Assembly (NCBI RefSeq): GCF_026914265.1
Contig: NC_069125.1
Coordinates: forward strand, 913,556 to 977,555
DNA: 64,000 nt
From: Mya arenaria
Taxonomy: Eukaryota; Mollusca; Bivalvia; Myida; Myidae
Reading direction: 5' to 3'
Shown here: piece after piece, positions 1 to 12,395 of the stretch
Layout of the letters: each line of letters starts with the position of its first letter
Numbering within the stretch: the stretch's first letter is position 1
The notes under the pieces: model-generated
Database searches by the model: none
Told to the model about the DNA's origin: nothing
What the model saw: only the letters and a program-made list of their open reading frames with translations
Made by a program: the position numbers and the translations under genes

Positions 1-2790
1 TGTAGTGGTAGGTGCAGGTGACACGCTCAACTATCTGTATTGCCACGATGACATTATAAACTGTTTTGTTACGGTCACACCCTCCGCTAACTGAAATTTT
101 GCGTTTTTTATGACACCTCTCCACCAATTGTACTGTTACGCTGACACCAGACCCCTCCAACATCTGTACTATGACGCTGACACGACATCCCTCAACCACA
201 TGTAGTGTTACGTTTCACATAACAAGCTTCACCAACAATATTGTTAAGTTGAAATGGCAGCCCTCAACCTGTGTAACCTTTAAATGACCTCCCTCCATCC
301 AATATATTGTTACGTTGAGATAACCCATTCCCTGTTACCAAGTGTAGTGTGACAATAACATGACACCTTCCATCAGGTGTACTGTTACGATGACATGACA
401 CTCCCCATTTACTTATTGTACTGTTAGTTGGCATGAACCCATCCAAAACCGTACTGATATACTGACATGATTCCATCCAACTACTGTTTTGTAACGTTGA
501 CATGACGCCTCCAGCAACTCTATTGTTATTTTGACATGATATTCCCCATTCACAAATTGTTCTGTTCCGTTGGCACGACCTTACCCACCAACTGTAATGA
601 TAGATTGACATGATCCCATCCAAATACTGTATTTATTCGTTGACATGAACACATCCACCAACTCTACTATTACGTAGACATTACTCACTCTCCATCAACC
701 GTACTGTTACGTTGAAAGAAAAAATAACTTTCAACCGACATTAACTCCATCCACCGACTTAACTAGTACGTTGACATACCACTACACCGTCAACTGCACT
801 TTTTGGTTGAGATGACACCTACTTAATCAATTGTATTGTTACGTGGACTTGACCCCCTCCGACTGAACCTTTATGTTGAAATGACCCTCTCATTTAACTG
901 TAGTGTAACGTTGACATGATTTCCCCCTCCACCATATGTACTGATACGTTGACATGAGCCACTCAACCAACTGTAATGGTTCGTTGTCATGGATCCCCTC
1001 CAATTGTATTGTCAGGTTGACACGACACCCATTCCACCAACTGTACTGTTTCGTTGATATGAAACCACCCCCTCTACAAATTTTACTGTTGACATGACCC
1101 ATTTTAACCAACAAACCTGGTAAGCTGATATAACCCCCTCCACAAACTGTACTGTTACGTGGACATGACTCCTCCATCAACTGTAGTATTACGTGGACAC
1201 GACCCGCTCCTCCAACTGCACTATTGGTTTGGCATGATCCACTCCACCAACATTTCTATTACATGGACATGTCCAGCTCATTCAACTGTACTATTAATAG
1301 GGCATGACCCCCTCCACCAACTGTACTATAACATGAACATAACCTGGCTCCTCCAACTGTACTATTAATTAGGCATGACCCCTCCATTAGCTGTTCTATT
1401 ATGTTGATATGACCCTCTCCTCCAACTGTACTATTACGTAGACATGATCCCTAAACCAACAATACTTTTACGTGGACATGAAACCTCCTCTACTTCAATT
1501 GTACTATAACGTTGACATGATCACTTCCCTCCTCCAATTTTTATTTTTGCGTTGACATGACCCGACCCCTACACAAACTGTTCCTTTGTTGACACGACCC
1601 CACCCCTTCTTTATCTGTACTATGACGTTGACTTGGCCCCACCCCTACACCAACTGTACTATTCTGTTGACATGACCCCTTCACTTCTCCAACTGTACTA
1701 TTAGGTTGACATGAGCCCTCCCCCCCACCAACTGTACTTTTTCGTTTACTTGACCTCATCCCTCCACCAATTGTGCTATTACGTTGATATGACTCCACCC
1801 CTCCTCCAACTGAACTTTTAGATTGACATGACCCCTACCTTTCTCTAACTAAACTATTACGTTGACATTACCCCTCGCCTCATCGAACTGTACTATTACG
1901 TTGATTTGACCCCTTCACCAACTGTTGTTTTACGTTGATATGTCCCCTCCCCTCCTCCAACTGTACTATTACGTTGATTTGACCCCACCCCTACACCAAC
2001 TGTACTATTACATTAACGTGACCCCTCCCCTCCTCCAACTGTACTTTTCGGTGGACTTGGCCCCTCTCTTCCTCCACTTGACTATTCGTTGGACATGATC
2101 CCTCCCTTCAAATTTCTGTTCTACTACATTAAAATAACCCCCTTCTCCAAACTGTACTATAACGTGGACATGACCCCCTCCTCCAAACTATACTGTAACG
2201 TTGATATGACCCCCTCCACCATATGTACTATTACGTTGACATGACCCCTCCCCTCGACATAATGTACTATCATGTTAACATGACCCCTCCCCTCCTCTAA
2301 TTGTACTATAACATGTGACACATGGAACTGATCGCCCTCCACCAGCTGTACTATTACGTGAACGTGACCCCCTCCTCAAACCGTACTTTTACGTGGATAT
2401 GATCCCTCCCCTCCTCCAATTCCACTATTACGTGGGCATGACCCCTTACCTCCACCATCTGTACTATTACGTGGACATTGCCCCTCCCCTCCTCAAACTG
2501 TACTTTAATGTGGATATGACACCCCTCTCCACCAGCTGTACTATTACATGGACATGACCCTCTCATCCAACTGTACCTTTACGTGAGCACGACCCCCTCC
2601 TCAAACTGTACTTTTTGTAGATATGACCCCTTCCCTCCTCCAACTGTACTATTATGTTGACATGACCCCTTACCTTCTCCATATGCACTATTACAATGAA
2701 ATGTCCCCCCTCTCCATGAACTATACTGTTATGTTAACATGACTTACCAAACCAATTGTTACGCTGACATGATCCTCCCTTCGAAAAACT
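1..2790. repeat. Minisatellite array, ~36-bp diverged unit
   Basis: The whole stretch is built from degenerate units of about 36 bp. The recurring core reads CTCCACCAACTGTACTATTA followed by CGTTGACATGACCCC. Unit length and sequence drift along the array: the left ~1 kb is more diverged, and 1.5-2.7 kb is more regular. It runs off the left edge of the window, so its true length is unknown. Short open frames on both strands simply follow the repeat period and are not genes. The CCACCAACTGTAC block recurs in the array at 9.25-12.4 kb. Confidence 0.9.
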
Positions 2791-2932
2791 GTTCTGCAGG
2801 CAAAACTAAATGTAAAGTATCTGCTACATAGTTCCGTTTTTGAAAAACATGCTGTTATTCTCCATGTAAAAGCTATTTATTTGATTGTATCTATAATATA
2901 GTTTTATTCAATTATCAAAGACGTTCTGAAGG

Positions 2933-5540
2933 ATGGATGCAATTGCTGGCCGAAATGCTGCGAATGCAAATGAATCAGCCCCGGACACCACTTATTGCAA
3001 GCCTTGTTCTGAAGATGGCAAGAAATTCCCTCCCGAGGCCTTCTGCCCCGTCTGCAATGAGTTCATGTGTTCCTCGTGTGCCCGAGTACACACGAACATG
3101 ACGCTGACTAAGAACCACACCCTCCAGGAGAATAGCAGAATGTCTCCTTCCTTCTGCGCCGGGAGTGCGGACGAGTATTTTACAGGAACATGTCAGCTCC
3201 ATGGTAAAGAGTTCCTAAAATACTACTGTCTCCATCACGAGCAGTTTCTTTGTGGAGATTGTTTGGCTGTGAATGAAGTCCATCGTTCTTGTAAAGTAGA
3301 AAAGATATCTCAATTGGACAAACGATACAATGATGGTGCAGAATACAACAGTCTTAAAACAGGACTTGGTGTGATGCTAAGCGACAGTGAAAACTATTTA
3401 TCGTTCATCCGGGCGACCTTGAAATCAGTTGATGAAGAAAGAAGCATACATATCAATGAGCTTCGAACATTTAGGAACGAAATTAACCAGTACCTGGATA
3501 AGAGGGAAAAGGAATTACTTGAAGAAATTGATCAGAAGGTACGACAATCCAAGACACTGCTTAATGAACTGAAAACAAAAGTCACGAACATGAAAGCAGC
3601 CACTGAGAGACTAAAGTCGAAGCTACAAGCAAAGGAAGCGAACAGCATCCAGCTGTTAATAGTAGGAAAGCGAGCTATTAAAGAGCTGGCTGGTCTCCAG
3701 ACAGCATTAGAAGACGTCAACAGGAGGAGGGCAGTTCCTAGGTACATTTTTCAAAGGGACACAGCCATTGAGCAGTTGCTAGCTTCTAGAACAGCGATAG
3801 GAAGGTTGGAAGAGGAGGAATCAAATTCGACGTTAGGGCAGCAACAACGCCAACAAGAGGCGGAACAGCAAAAACAAAAACATACCCACGCTTTATCACA
3901 GACAGGTTACTATCATGAATCCCCATATATAATACTGTATATTTTGTTTGTTAAAAAATCATTTACTCTTCATTTAATAGTAATATAGAAATGAGTGTCT
4001 AAAGAAAATGTATTTTAAAACCATTTTTTGCCTAAAATGTACTAATTTAAGCTTAAACAGTATCGTCAATAATTTGAAGTTTGATGAATATACTGCATCA
4101 GAAAAAACAGGATTGACTTGTCCTATTAAGGAATATCATCTCTAAATAATTGTAACATTGTCAATACCTATATATTATAATAGAAATGTAATTCAATACA
4201 CTGAAAATTGGTGTATTTTGTATACATTTACTCCATTTTCCGGCAAAAATACGAAATACGAATTATTAAATGTGTGTGGTCAATCACACATGTAGTCTCT
4301 GAGATATTGACCTGATATGAATATCTGGGGTATTTTCCCCATACATTGTATGTTATACTAGTCATATTAAGCAATTGAGTTGTAACAGGAACAGCCCAGA
4401 ATAATTAATGATGTTGCATGCGACAACAATTAATTGTTGTACATTCTTCAGAAAAATAATTGCAATTTAAAATTTGATATCTTATTTGACTGACTCTGGT
4501 TTTTTGATACTTGATTATCACTGACTGGTGTTTGTTTTAGAATATTTGACATGCTTTTCATTGTATTTTCATTATTATTAATTTTTATACTTATTAGTTT
4601 AAAGAAGTATTTGAAAATGAATGAAACGTTATGATACAAAACGGTAATATATCATATTTTTGGTTTATGATTATGTTTACTTCCAGCCCTCTTCCAAAGC
4701 AGTGCAGACCTAAGCCAAGCCACGTTCAGCAGCCAGCCTGATATCCAAGTAAAGACATCAGCTGACATCCGGGACTGCTGGCTAACCAGTTTGGTCCTCT
4801 TTTCTAAAAACAGAATCCTACTGGCTGATCGCTTGAATGAAACAGTGAAGCTCCTTGATACCAAGACTAACATGGTTGTACAAGAGGTGAAACTGCCAGG
4901 TCAGCCCTGGGACCTATGTCTCCTGCCCGGGGACATGGCAGCCGTCACATTACCCTGGTTGGGTATGGTTCAGTTCGTATCAACTAAGAGAAAATGCTCA
5001 CTACTGGACATTGTTAAAGTAGGTGTTAACTGTTATGGAATAGATTCCTGTGATGACAACTTGATCGTGTCCTTTATCTCTCCAGGTAAGGTTGTATTGA
5101 TGGACATGCATGGGAAGATGAAGAAGAGTGTAAACATAGACAGCGGTGGAAACATGTTTCAGTATCCCACATATCTGACAGTTACAAGGGAAGGCCAGAC
5201 TGCGGCCATTTATATATCCGACCTGGTCAGCAGCACCATCACCAAGTTGAGCATTGCCCTTAAGGTCGTCCAGACCTTTAAGGACCCGGTACTGTCATAT
5301 TCACAGGGTATATCACCCGTAGGGAACAACCAGTTGCTTCTATGTGGTAAGGTCAGTGACAACATCTTGTTACTGGACACGTCCACCGGCAATATGACTC
5401 AAATGCTGGGAAAAGAGGAGGGGATAGAGAGTCCATACAGTGTGGCCTACTGTCCACAACAGAAGAGGGTGTTTGTTACCTGCAGCCCCAGCAACAGACC
5501 TGAAATGGAAAATTTCGTAAAAGTATTCGACTTAGTATAA
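2933..5540 (+). CDS. RING-less TRIM-like protein: tandem B-boxes, coiled coil, C-terminal beta-propeller-like region (two exons)
   Basis: Exon 1 is 2933-3905 and exon 2 is 4687-5540. The donor is CAG|GTTAC and the acceptor TTCCAG|CC; the phase-1 join leaves one open frame of 608 codons. The first zinc-binding block has Cys22, 25, 38, 41, 46, 49 and His62. The second (B-box2 pattern) has Cys87-x2-His90, Cys99-x2-His102, Cys107-x2-Cys110 and His117. A long Glu/Lys-rich coiled coil spans about residues 140-260, followed by a Gln-rich linker. Exon 2 has repeated blades with motifs such as LLADRLNETVKLLDT and PWDLCLLPGD, like the NHL/WD-type propeller of TRIM2/3/56/71 relatives. No RING precedes the B-boxes, so ligase activity is doubtful. 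Bivalve expansions of this family are often linked to immunity, but the role here is inference. The start is the first ATG in a frame shared with the paralog at 15,428. A poly(A) signal AATAAA lies at 5777-5782. Confidence 0.85.
3906..4686 (+). other. Intron 1 of the TRIM-like gene
   Basis: This 781-bp intron is AT-rich and bounded by GT and AG. Nothing else is recognised in it. The exon-1 frame runs on into the intron for about 27 codons to a stop near 3988, so an unspliced transcript would give a B-box/coiled-coil protein without the propeller. Confidence 0.7.
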
Positions 5541-6818
5541 GTGTAATCTTTATTCTGAGTGAACACTTGTGATTCGAAAGAAAGAGCAATGTGTTATACG
5601 GACAATATTCTGATACATTCTATATCATATGTAAATGTGCATAATTTCATCTTTACCTTGCAATTTATGGGACAAAATTCTAAAGGAAAACTCCACGATT
5701 AAATTATAATTGTAATTGTAATGTATTTATTATGTATATGAAAATATTGGCACAAAAAACTGTATAGTTTACGTGTAATAAATTATGTTCTGTTCTGTTC
5801 TGTTCTGATTAAATCATGTAGAATTCAAACAGTTTTGAAAAATGACAAGTCATGAAATAAGTAATTTGTAAGAAGAAATAATATTACGAGTACATGTATA
5901 TTGTTTGTATTATTAGTTGAAATGTTAGCGCATGGAGGTGTATGAAAATACGCAATTCTTAAAATACAAGAATGGAATGTATGTAAAATGTGTCAATTTG
6001 TGAAATAAATTTTGTTTTTAAATATATATATATTTTTTAAATATATGAAAACGAATTCAGCTTAACTTTGATTTTATAAGATTTTACATAATAGTTAGCT
6101 CAGACATGAAGTAAAATATTAATGATTTAAAATGGGCGGAGTGAGCGTAGTGAGCTAGCCATTCTAAAACATTAAGATATTACTTCCGTTTATCTTAATG
6201 TCTTAAAAGGCATCATCGTTGGCTGACACAATGTCAATGTAAAATCTGACACAGGGAGTGTGTATTGGATGATTGGCAGTAGGCGGCACTTTAAACACCT
6301 GCAAAAAATGGAAATCTTTAATGTGTAAGCCTAGTACTTAATGATAGCCTCTCTGTTAGTTAATTGGCAAAATATTAGGTTGTATTCGAAGGATATTTTG
6401 CATTGAACGTTAACGGATTAATGATATTGTACTACACCAACTGTTAGTCTTTTAGTAACACATATTGTATTAATTAATTGTGATGTGTATATAATGCGTC
6501 CATATGAAATTTAAAAACGCAGGTGTGCTTGCATCCGGTGTATTTGGAATAAATATGTCGTTAGTAATTAATTAAATTGACTTTTATTTATTCAATTATA
6601 AGCGCAAACAAAAAATCAAAGTGAAACTTAATTGTAAAATGCAGTATGCAAAATCAGTAAAATAGTTGCGTCCATAAACCAAAGCCGTTTCTTAAACATA
6701 CAACGTGTATGCATTACGTTATTATTATACAACATGTGGTTAAAATTCACAACTTTCTAAAATTGCAAAAACATTGATTAAATACAGTTTTCGTAGCTTC
6801 CGATCTACATATAAGGAA
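5541..6818. other. 3' flank of the TRIM-like gene
   Basis: This AT-rich flank has AATAAA at 5777-5782 followed at once by a (TTCTG)n run (5787-5808). A perfect 11-bp hairpin stem lies at 6169-6179 and 6191-6201. A segment at about 6208-6425 has a diverged second copy inside the intron of the paralog at about 16,573-16,790. No coding region is seen. Confidence 0.6.
6208..6425 (+). repeat. Duplicated non-coding segment, copy A (copy B at ~16,573-16,790)
   Basis: Shared landmarks in the same order include TTGGCTGAC, AAAATCTGACACAGGGAGT, GGCAGTAGGCGG, AAACACC, CTAGTAC, AATGAT and AGGTTGTATTC. Here the segment lies 3' of the intact TRIM-like gene; copy B lies inside intron 1 of the broken gene. 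It is either an old dispersed repeat or a sign that the duplicated blocks were rearranged. Confidence 0.65.
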
Positions 6819-7716
6819 TTTTAAATTGAACATATCAGGAATTTTATATTGAACATCTAAGGAATTTTAAAGTGAATATATAAGGAATTTTGAAGTGAAC
6901 ATATAAGGAATATGGAAGTGAACGTATAAGGAATTTTGATGTGAACATATAAGGAATTTTGAAGTGAACATATTAGGAATTTTAAAGTGAACATACTTGT
7001 ATAAGGAATTGTAAAGTGAACATATAAGGAATTTTGTAGTGAACATATGAGGCATATGGAAGTGATCATATAAGGAATTTTGAAGTGAACATATAAGGAA
7101 TATTAAAGTGAACATATAAGGAATATGGAAAAGAACATATAAGGAACTTTGATGTGAACATATAAGGAATTTTGAAGTGAACATATAAGGAATTGTAAAG
7201 TGAACATAATAGGAATTTTGTAGTGAACATATGAGGCATATGGAAGTGATCATATAAGGAATTTTGAAGTGAACATATAAGGAATATTAAAGTGAACATA
7301 TAAGGAATATGGAAAAGAACATATAAGGAACTTTGATGTGAACATAAAAGGAATTTTAAAGTGAACATATTAGGAATTTTAAAGTGAACATAGTTGTATA
7401 AGGAATTGTGAAGTTAACATATAAGGAATTTTGAAATGAACATATTAGGCATATGGAAGTGATCATATAAGGAATTTTGAAGTAAACATATAGGGAATTT
7501 TAAAGCGAACATATAAGCATTTTTGAAGTGAACATATAAGGAATATGTACGTGAACAGATAAGGAATTTTGAACTGAACATATAAGGAATATGGAAGTGA
7601 ACATAAAAGGATTTTTGAAGTGAACATAGGAGGAATTTTAAAGGGAACATATAAGGCATATGGAAGTGAACATATAAGGAATTTTGAAGTGAACATATAA
7701 GGAATATAGAAGTCAA
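6819..7716 (+). repeat. Minisatellite array, 23-bp unit with ~183-bp higher-order period
   Basis: There are about 39 copies of a 23-bp unit whose core is GAACATATAAGGAATTTTGA plus AGT. Variant units (GGCATATGG, GGAAAAGAAC, GGAACTTTGATG) recur in the same order starting near 7041 and again near 7224. Blocks of about eight units were therefore duplicated as a whole. The minus-strand frames that stay open across the array reflect repeat composition, not genes. Confidence 0.95.
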
Positions 7717-8034
7717 CTTGATTTATTTGACGGTTATGTAAATTTAATCATAAGGATTCTGAATATCGTTAACAGTATATTACAACTTTCATCATACATA
7801 TAAATTATTGTCGTTGGATGTAACAACAAACAAGTATATCCTAGCTGTAATGTATGTGTAAGTTCGGCAAAATAATATTTACTACCTACGTACAATGTGT
7901 TTTGCTAGTTCACTTGTTCATATTGTTTTATATTAATTTATCTCGAAATGTAAGTCATGCCATAGGATCAATTATATTAATGAATTATTTGACAAGACAC
8001 ATGTAAGTTTTTACGTTACAAAATTAATACGTTT

Positions 8035-8168
8035 AAAACTTGAATACGTATCTTGGTACTTCATTTCCGACACTAAAGACAGGTCTTAGCTTCTCCCAAA
8101 ATGCACCACTATCCTTGTTATCCAAATTGACATCTTCTTGAATGTCGGACGCAATCGTTAGGACCTAG
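8035..8168 (-). CDS. Possible orphan terminal exon, unknown protein
   Basis: Read on the minus strand, a stretch preceded by an acceptor-like GTTCTAG stays open for about 42 codons to a stop. It includes the segments DIQEDVNLDNKDSGAFWEKL and RPVFSVGNEVPRYVFK. The amino-acid mix is soluble and not repeat-like, unlike most short frames around it. No family was recognised and no companion exon was found, so it could be chance or a gene relic. Confidence 0.25.
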
Positions 8169-8534
8169 AACGGATTTTGCTCTATGTGGAATCATTGGGT
8201 TTAAGAAACACTTGTATGAATCACAGTAATACATTAACAAAATCAAAGTTAGTTCTTCTTTGTAATACTATAACGTAAACTACCGGAAAGCCACTGGCCA
8301 CAGGTCTATGTTACATCAGTTTATAACTCAAAATAAATGATCAAATAGTGGACAGTTTAAACAGAAACCGTTGATATTATCAGTGCTTAAGAAATCATAT
8401 TTCAACATATATGTACATTGCGGTACGTGGACACCAAGCACGGACGTAACTGTTTCTGTCATTGAACTTTCGAATGAAAAAATTCTTTTACAAATTTACA
8501 TTATTTATTATTTGTCTGTTTTGTGACCTTCGAT

Positions 8535-8591
8535 AGGGATGGAGGGACGGGGGAAGACGGAGGGTTGGGGGTTGGAGGGGGTGGGCAGGGG
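8535..8591 (+). other. Potential G-quadruplex tract
   Basis: A run of clustered G-tracts (GGGACGGGGG, then GGGTTGGGGGTTGG, then GGGGGTGGG) with short loops fits the pattern of four or more runs of three Gs within about 30 nt. It stands out against AT-rich flanks. No adjacent gene suggests a regulatory role. Confidence 0.55.
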
Positions 8592-9244
8592 CATCGTCAT
8601 CAAGATAGTCAGATCTATGGATTGCCACTTGTAGGAACAATATGCACAATTGTATTGTGAACCTGATCTGCTGAACTGATTAACAAGACCGTTTAGTAAG
8701 TAAATTGATACAAGTACATATATGGAATATCCCTATATCAACATTATGGAACAATAATTATCAATTAGGGTAAGTAAGACAAAACAAGAACATTACTTTC
8801 CTTACACGGTAAGCTCCCTTTGATAGTGAGATGTAGCTTCTAGTTTCTTTTTCGAAAACATGTACATTTATGTGACGGGTATACTTTCTATATCATAACA
8901 GTTTGGCAAGAAGGAAAATCTCTCGGCAAACTCTACACTAACCCGAATCTGTCTAAAACAATAAAGGGCGTTAAACAATAAACGGGCTGCTACATATTAC
9001 TTGTAAGTAATCTGTATATTTAGTTTAAATATCTATTGTGTGTTTCACTAGTCAGAAAAGTGGGCGTTCCAGGGTACTTATTGATAATTGGTACATATTG
9101 CATGTATCTGATATTCTCTTCCCCGTTACGTGTCTGCTCAGTACAAATCACACCACAAAGAAGCATTGATATGGAACATATGTTCCAACAACTGTAATGA
9201 ATAGGTATTAATATGTATCCTATCCCACGTTCATCCAGGACAAA

Positions 9245-12200
9245 TGTTCAGGCGTTGACATGACCCAACCCTTAACCACCAACTGTACAGGTGCTGTCTG
9301 TCGTAGTAAATAGTTGCCCCTCCCGCTCCATTCACCAGCTGAGCAAGCTCCATCCACTCATTGTACATGTGTTGCCTATCCCCCTAATTCAATCAACCAA
9401 CTGTACAGGCGGTGCCGCCTCTCATCCACCAACTGTACATGCGTTGCCGTCCCCACCCTCCATCCACAAAATGTGTATGCGTTTCCTCTCCCCCTCCCTC
9501 TATCCACAAATTAAACAGGCGTTGTCCCTCTCCACCCACAACGTTTACAGGCGTTGCTGCCCCCACCCTCTACATCCTCTATGTACATGTGTCGCCACTC
9601 CCCGTCCATCCACCAGTTGTACAGGCTATGCCCTACCTATCCATCCACCATCTATACAGGCATTTCCTCCGCCATAAACCAACTGTGCAGACGTTGGCCC
9701 CGCCGTCCATCCACCAGCTGAACAGAAGTTACCCCTCCAATCCACCCACAAGCTGTATAGACATTTCCCGCTCAACCATTAATTAACTGTACATGCTCAA
9801 CCTCAACCCCTCCATTTACAACTGTGCCTACCCCCTCCCCCCCCCCGACAAGTTTGCAAGCCATGTCCCACTATCGGTCAAGAAGCTGTACAGGCGTTGT
9901 CCACCTCCATCCACAAGCTGTACATGCGTTGCCCTTCATCCCTCCATTCACCAGCTGTACAGGCTTGCTCCCTTCATCCATCAACTGTTCAGGCGTGGAC
10001 CTCCGTCCACCTACCTGCCTAGCCATCCACCAGTTGTACAGGCGTTAGCCCCTCCTTCTATCCACCGGCTGTTATGGCTATGCCCCCCTCCATCCACTCC
10101 CACCATTTACAAACATTGAATGCGTTGCTCGCCCCCCCCCCCCCCCACCATCAACTTGATGTACAGGCCTCCCCCCTCCCTCCATCCACCAACTCTACAG
10201 ATGTTTCCTCCCCCGTCCATCCACCAACTGTAGAGTCGATGACCCTAATCCGTCCACAATATTTTCAAGCCTTGCTTTACCCCTCCAGCCACAAACTATA
10301 CAGGTTATGCCCAACCTCCCTCCACAAGCTATACACGCGTTGCCCTCCTATACATCTATCAACTGTACAGGTGTTTTCCAATACTCACTCCAAAAACTGT
10401 GCGGCGTTACCCTCCTCTACATCCACACACTGTGTACAGGTGTTGCCCCCGAATACTCATCTACCAGCAAAATATGCGTTGCAACCCTCCATCCATCAGT
10501 CGCCAAGCGTTGGCCCTTATCTGTCAACCAATTGTGTAGGGATTAACCCCCCCCCCCCAAATCAATCAACCAGCTGTATAATTTATGTGTTGCCCCCCTA
10601 TCAATGCACTATCTGTGCAAGCCATTCCCCACATTCCATCCAAAAGGTATTCAGGCGTTGCCCAACTTCATCCACCAGCTGTACATGCGTTGCCCCCGCC
10701 CCCATCAATCCACTAACTGTGCATATGTTGGACCTGCCGTGTATCCACCCGCTGAACAGGAGTTGCTTCCACCATCCATCCACCAATTGTATAAGCGTTG
10801 CCGCTCCCTCCATCCACAAGCTTTACAGGCGTCGCCCCCATTTATCCACCAGCTGTAAAGGCGTTGCCACACCCTATCCATCCACCAGCTGTACAGGCGT
10901 TGCCAGCCCTCAATCCACCATCTCAAGAGATGTCCCCCTGGCCGTCAACAAGCTGTACCGGCGTTGTCCACCTCCGTCAACAATCTATACAATTGTTGCC
11001 CTCCTATACATCAATTAACTGTACAGGTGTTTTCCACTCCTCACTCCAAAAACTGTACGGCGTTACCACCTCTCCATCCATAAACTGTACAGGCGTTGCC
11101 CAACCACTTCCATCCACCAATTTTACAGGTGGTCCCCCCTGATCATTCACCAACTATATAGGCGTTGCACCCCTCCATCCATCAGTTACCAAGCGTTGCC
11201 CCTTATCTATCAAGCAATTGTGTAGGAATTAACAACATCCCCCATCCAAATTAATCGACCAGCTGTATATATGTTGCCCCCCTATCAATGCACTATCTGT
11301 GCAAGCCATTCCCCACTTTCCATCCAAAAGTTATTCAGGCGTTACCCAACTCCATCCACCAGCTGTACATGCGTTGCCCCCGCCCCCATCAATCCACTAA
11401 CTGTGCAGATGTTGGACCTGCCGTCCATCCACCAGCTGAACAGGAGTTGCTCCAACCATCCATCCACCAATCGTATAAGCGTTGCCGCCTCCTCCATCCA
11501 CAAGCTGTACAGGCGTTTCCACCATTTGTCCACCAGCTGTAAAGGCGTTGCCCCACCATATCCGTCCGCCAGCAGTACTGGCGTTGCCAGCCCTATATCA
11601 ACCAACTCAAGAGAGGCGTTTGACCCCTAACCCTCAATCCACCAGCTGCAGAGGCCCTGTCCCCAAACACTCCATTCACCAGCTGTACAGGTGTTGCCCC
11701 AAACAATCTATCCACCAGTTGTTCAGGCTTTGTCCCCCAACCATCCATCCACCAGCTGTTTATGTGTTGCCCACAACTCTCCATCCACCAGCTGTACTGG
11801 CGTTGTCCCCCAACCATCAATCCACCAGCTAAACGGGCATTGTCCCCCATTCCTACACCCACCAGCTGTACAGGCGTTGTCCCCAACCCTCCATCCACCA
11901 GCTGAACAGGCGTAGTCCCCAATCCTTCATTCACCAGCTGAAGAAGTGTTTCCTCCCAATTCTCAATAGACCAGCTATGTATGCGTTGTACCCCTAAACC
12001 TCAATCTACCATCTGTACAGATGTTGTCCCTAACCCTCCATCCACCAGCTGTACAGGCGCTGTCAGCCAACACTCCATCCATCAGCTGTAGAGGTTTTGT
12101 CCCCCAATCATCCATTCACCAGCTGTACAGCTGTTGTCCCCCATCCCTCCATCCACCAGCTGTACAGGTATTGTCCGCCAACCCTCAATCTACCAGCTGA

Positions 12201-12395
12201 AGAGGTGTTGTCCCCCAATCATCCATTCACCAGCTGTACAGGTGTTGTCCCCCGTCCCTCCATCCACCAGCTGTACAGGTATTGTCCGCCAACCCTCAAT
12301 CGACCAGCTGAAGAGGTGTTGTCCCCCAATCCTCCATCCACCAGCTGTACATGTGTTGTCCCGCCATCCACCGGTTTACAGTTTTATACTGTACT
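9245..12395 (+). repeat. Minisatellite array, ~30-bp unit with a ~650-685-bp higher-order repeat
   Basis: About 100 diverged units follow the pattern CCATCCACCAGCTGTACAGG then CGTTGCCCC. A larger block is duplicated: the TATCAATGCACTATCTGTGC stretch occurs at about 10,600 and 11,284 (684 bp apart), and CCCTCCTATACATC-type units occur at 10,343 and 10,999 (656 bp apart). The first units (9255-9290) still carry GTTGACATGACCC, the signature of the 1-2790 array. Poly-C runs lie at 10,132-10,147 and 10,547-10,557. Long open frames here are repeat artefacts. Confidence 0.92.

Larger units (their letters stand above)
7717..9244. other. Intergenic region with a G-rich block and one possible orphan exon
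   Basis: The region is AT-rich. It contains a G-rich tract at 8535-8591 and a short minus-strand coding-like stretch at about 8035-8168, each listed separately. Nothing else is supported. Confidence 0.5.

Noticed and set aside
264-2566. Short open frames on both strands in the first 2.6 kb
   Set aside because: All lie in the ~36-bp minisatellite and repeat its period.
6857-7716. Minus-strand frames with FLICSLQNSLYVHF-type repeats
   Set aside because: They are translations of the 23-bp array. The period is not a multiple of three, so the peptide repeats only through three units.
6819-7716. CRISPR-like array
   Set aside because: The units abut directly with no unique spacers, and the genome is eukaryotic.
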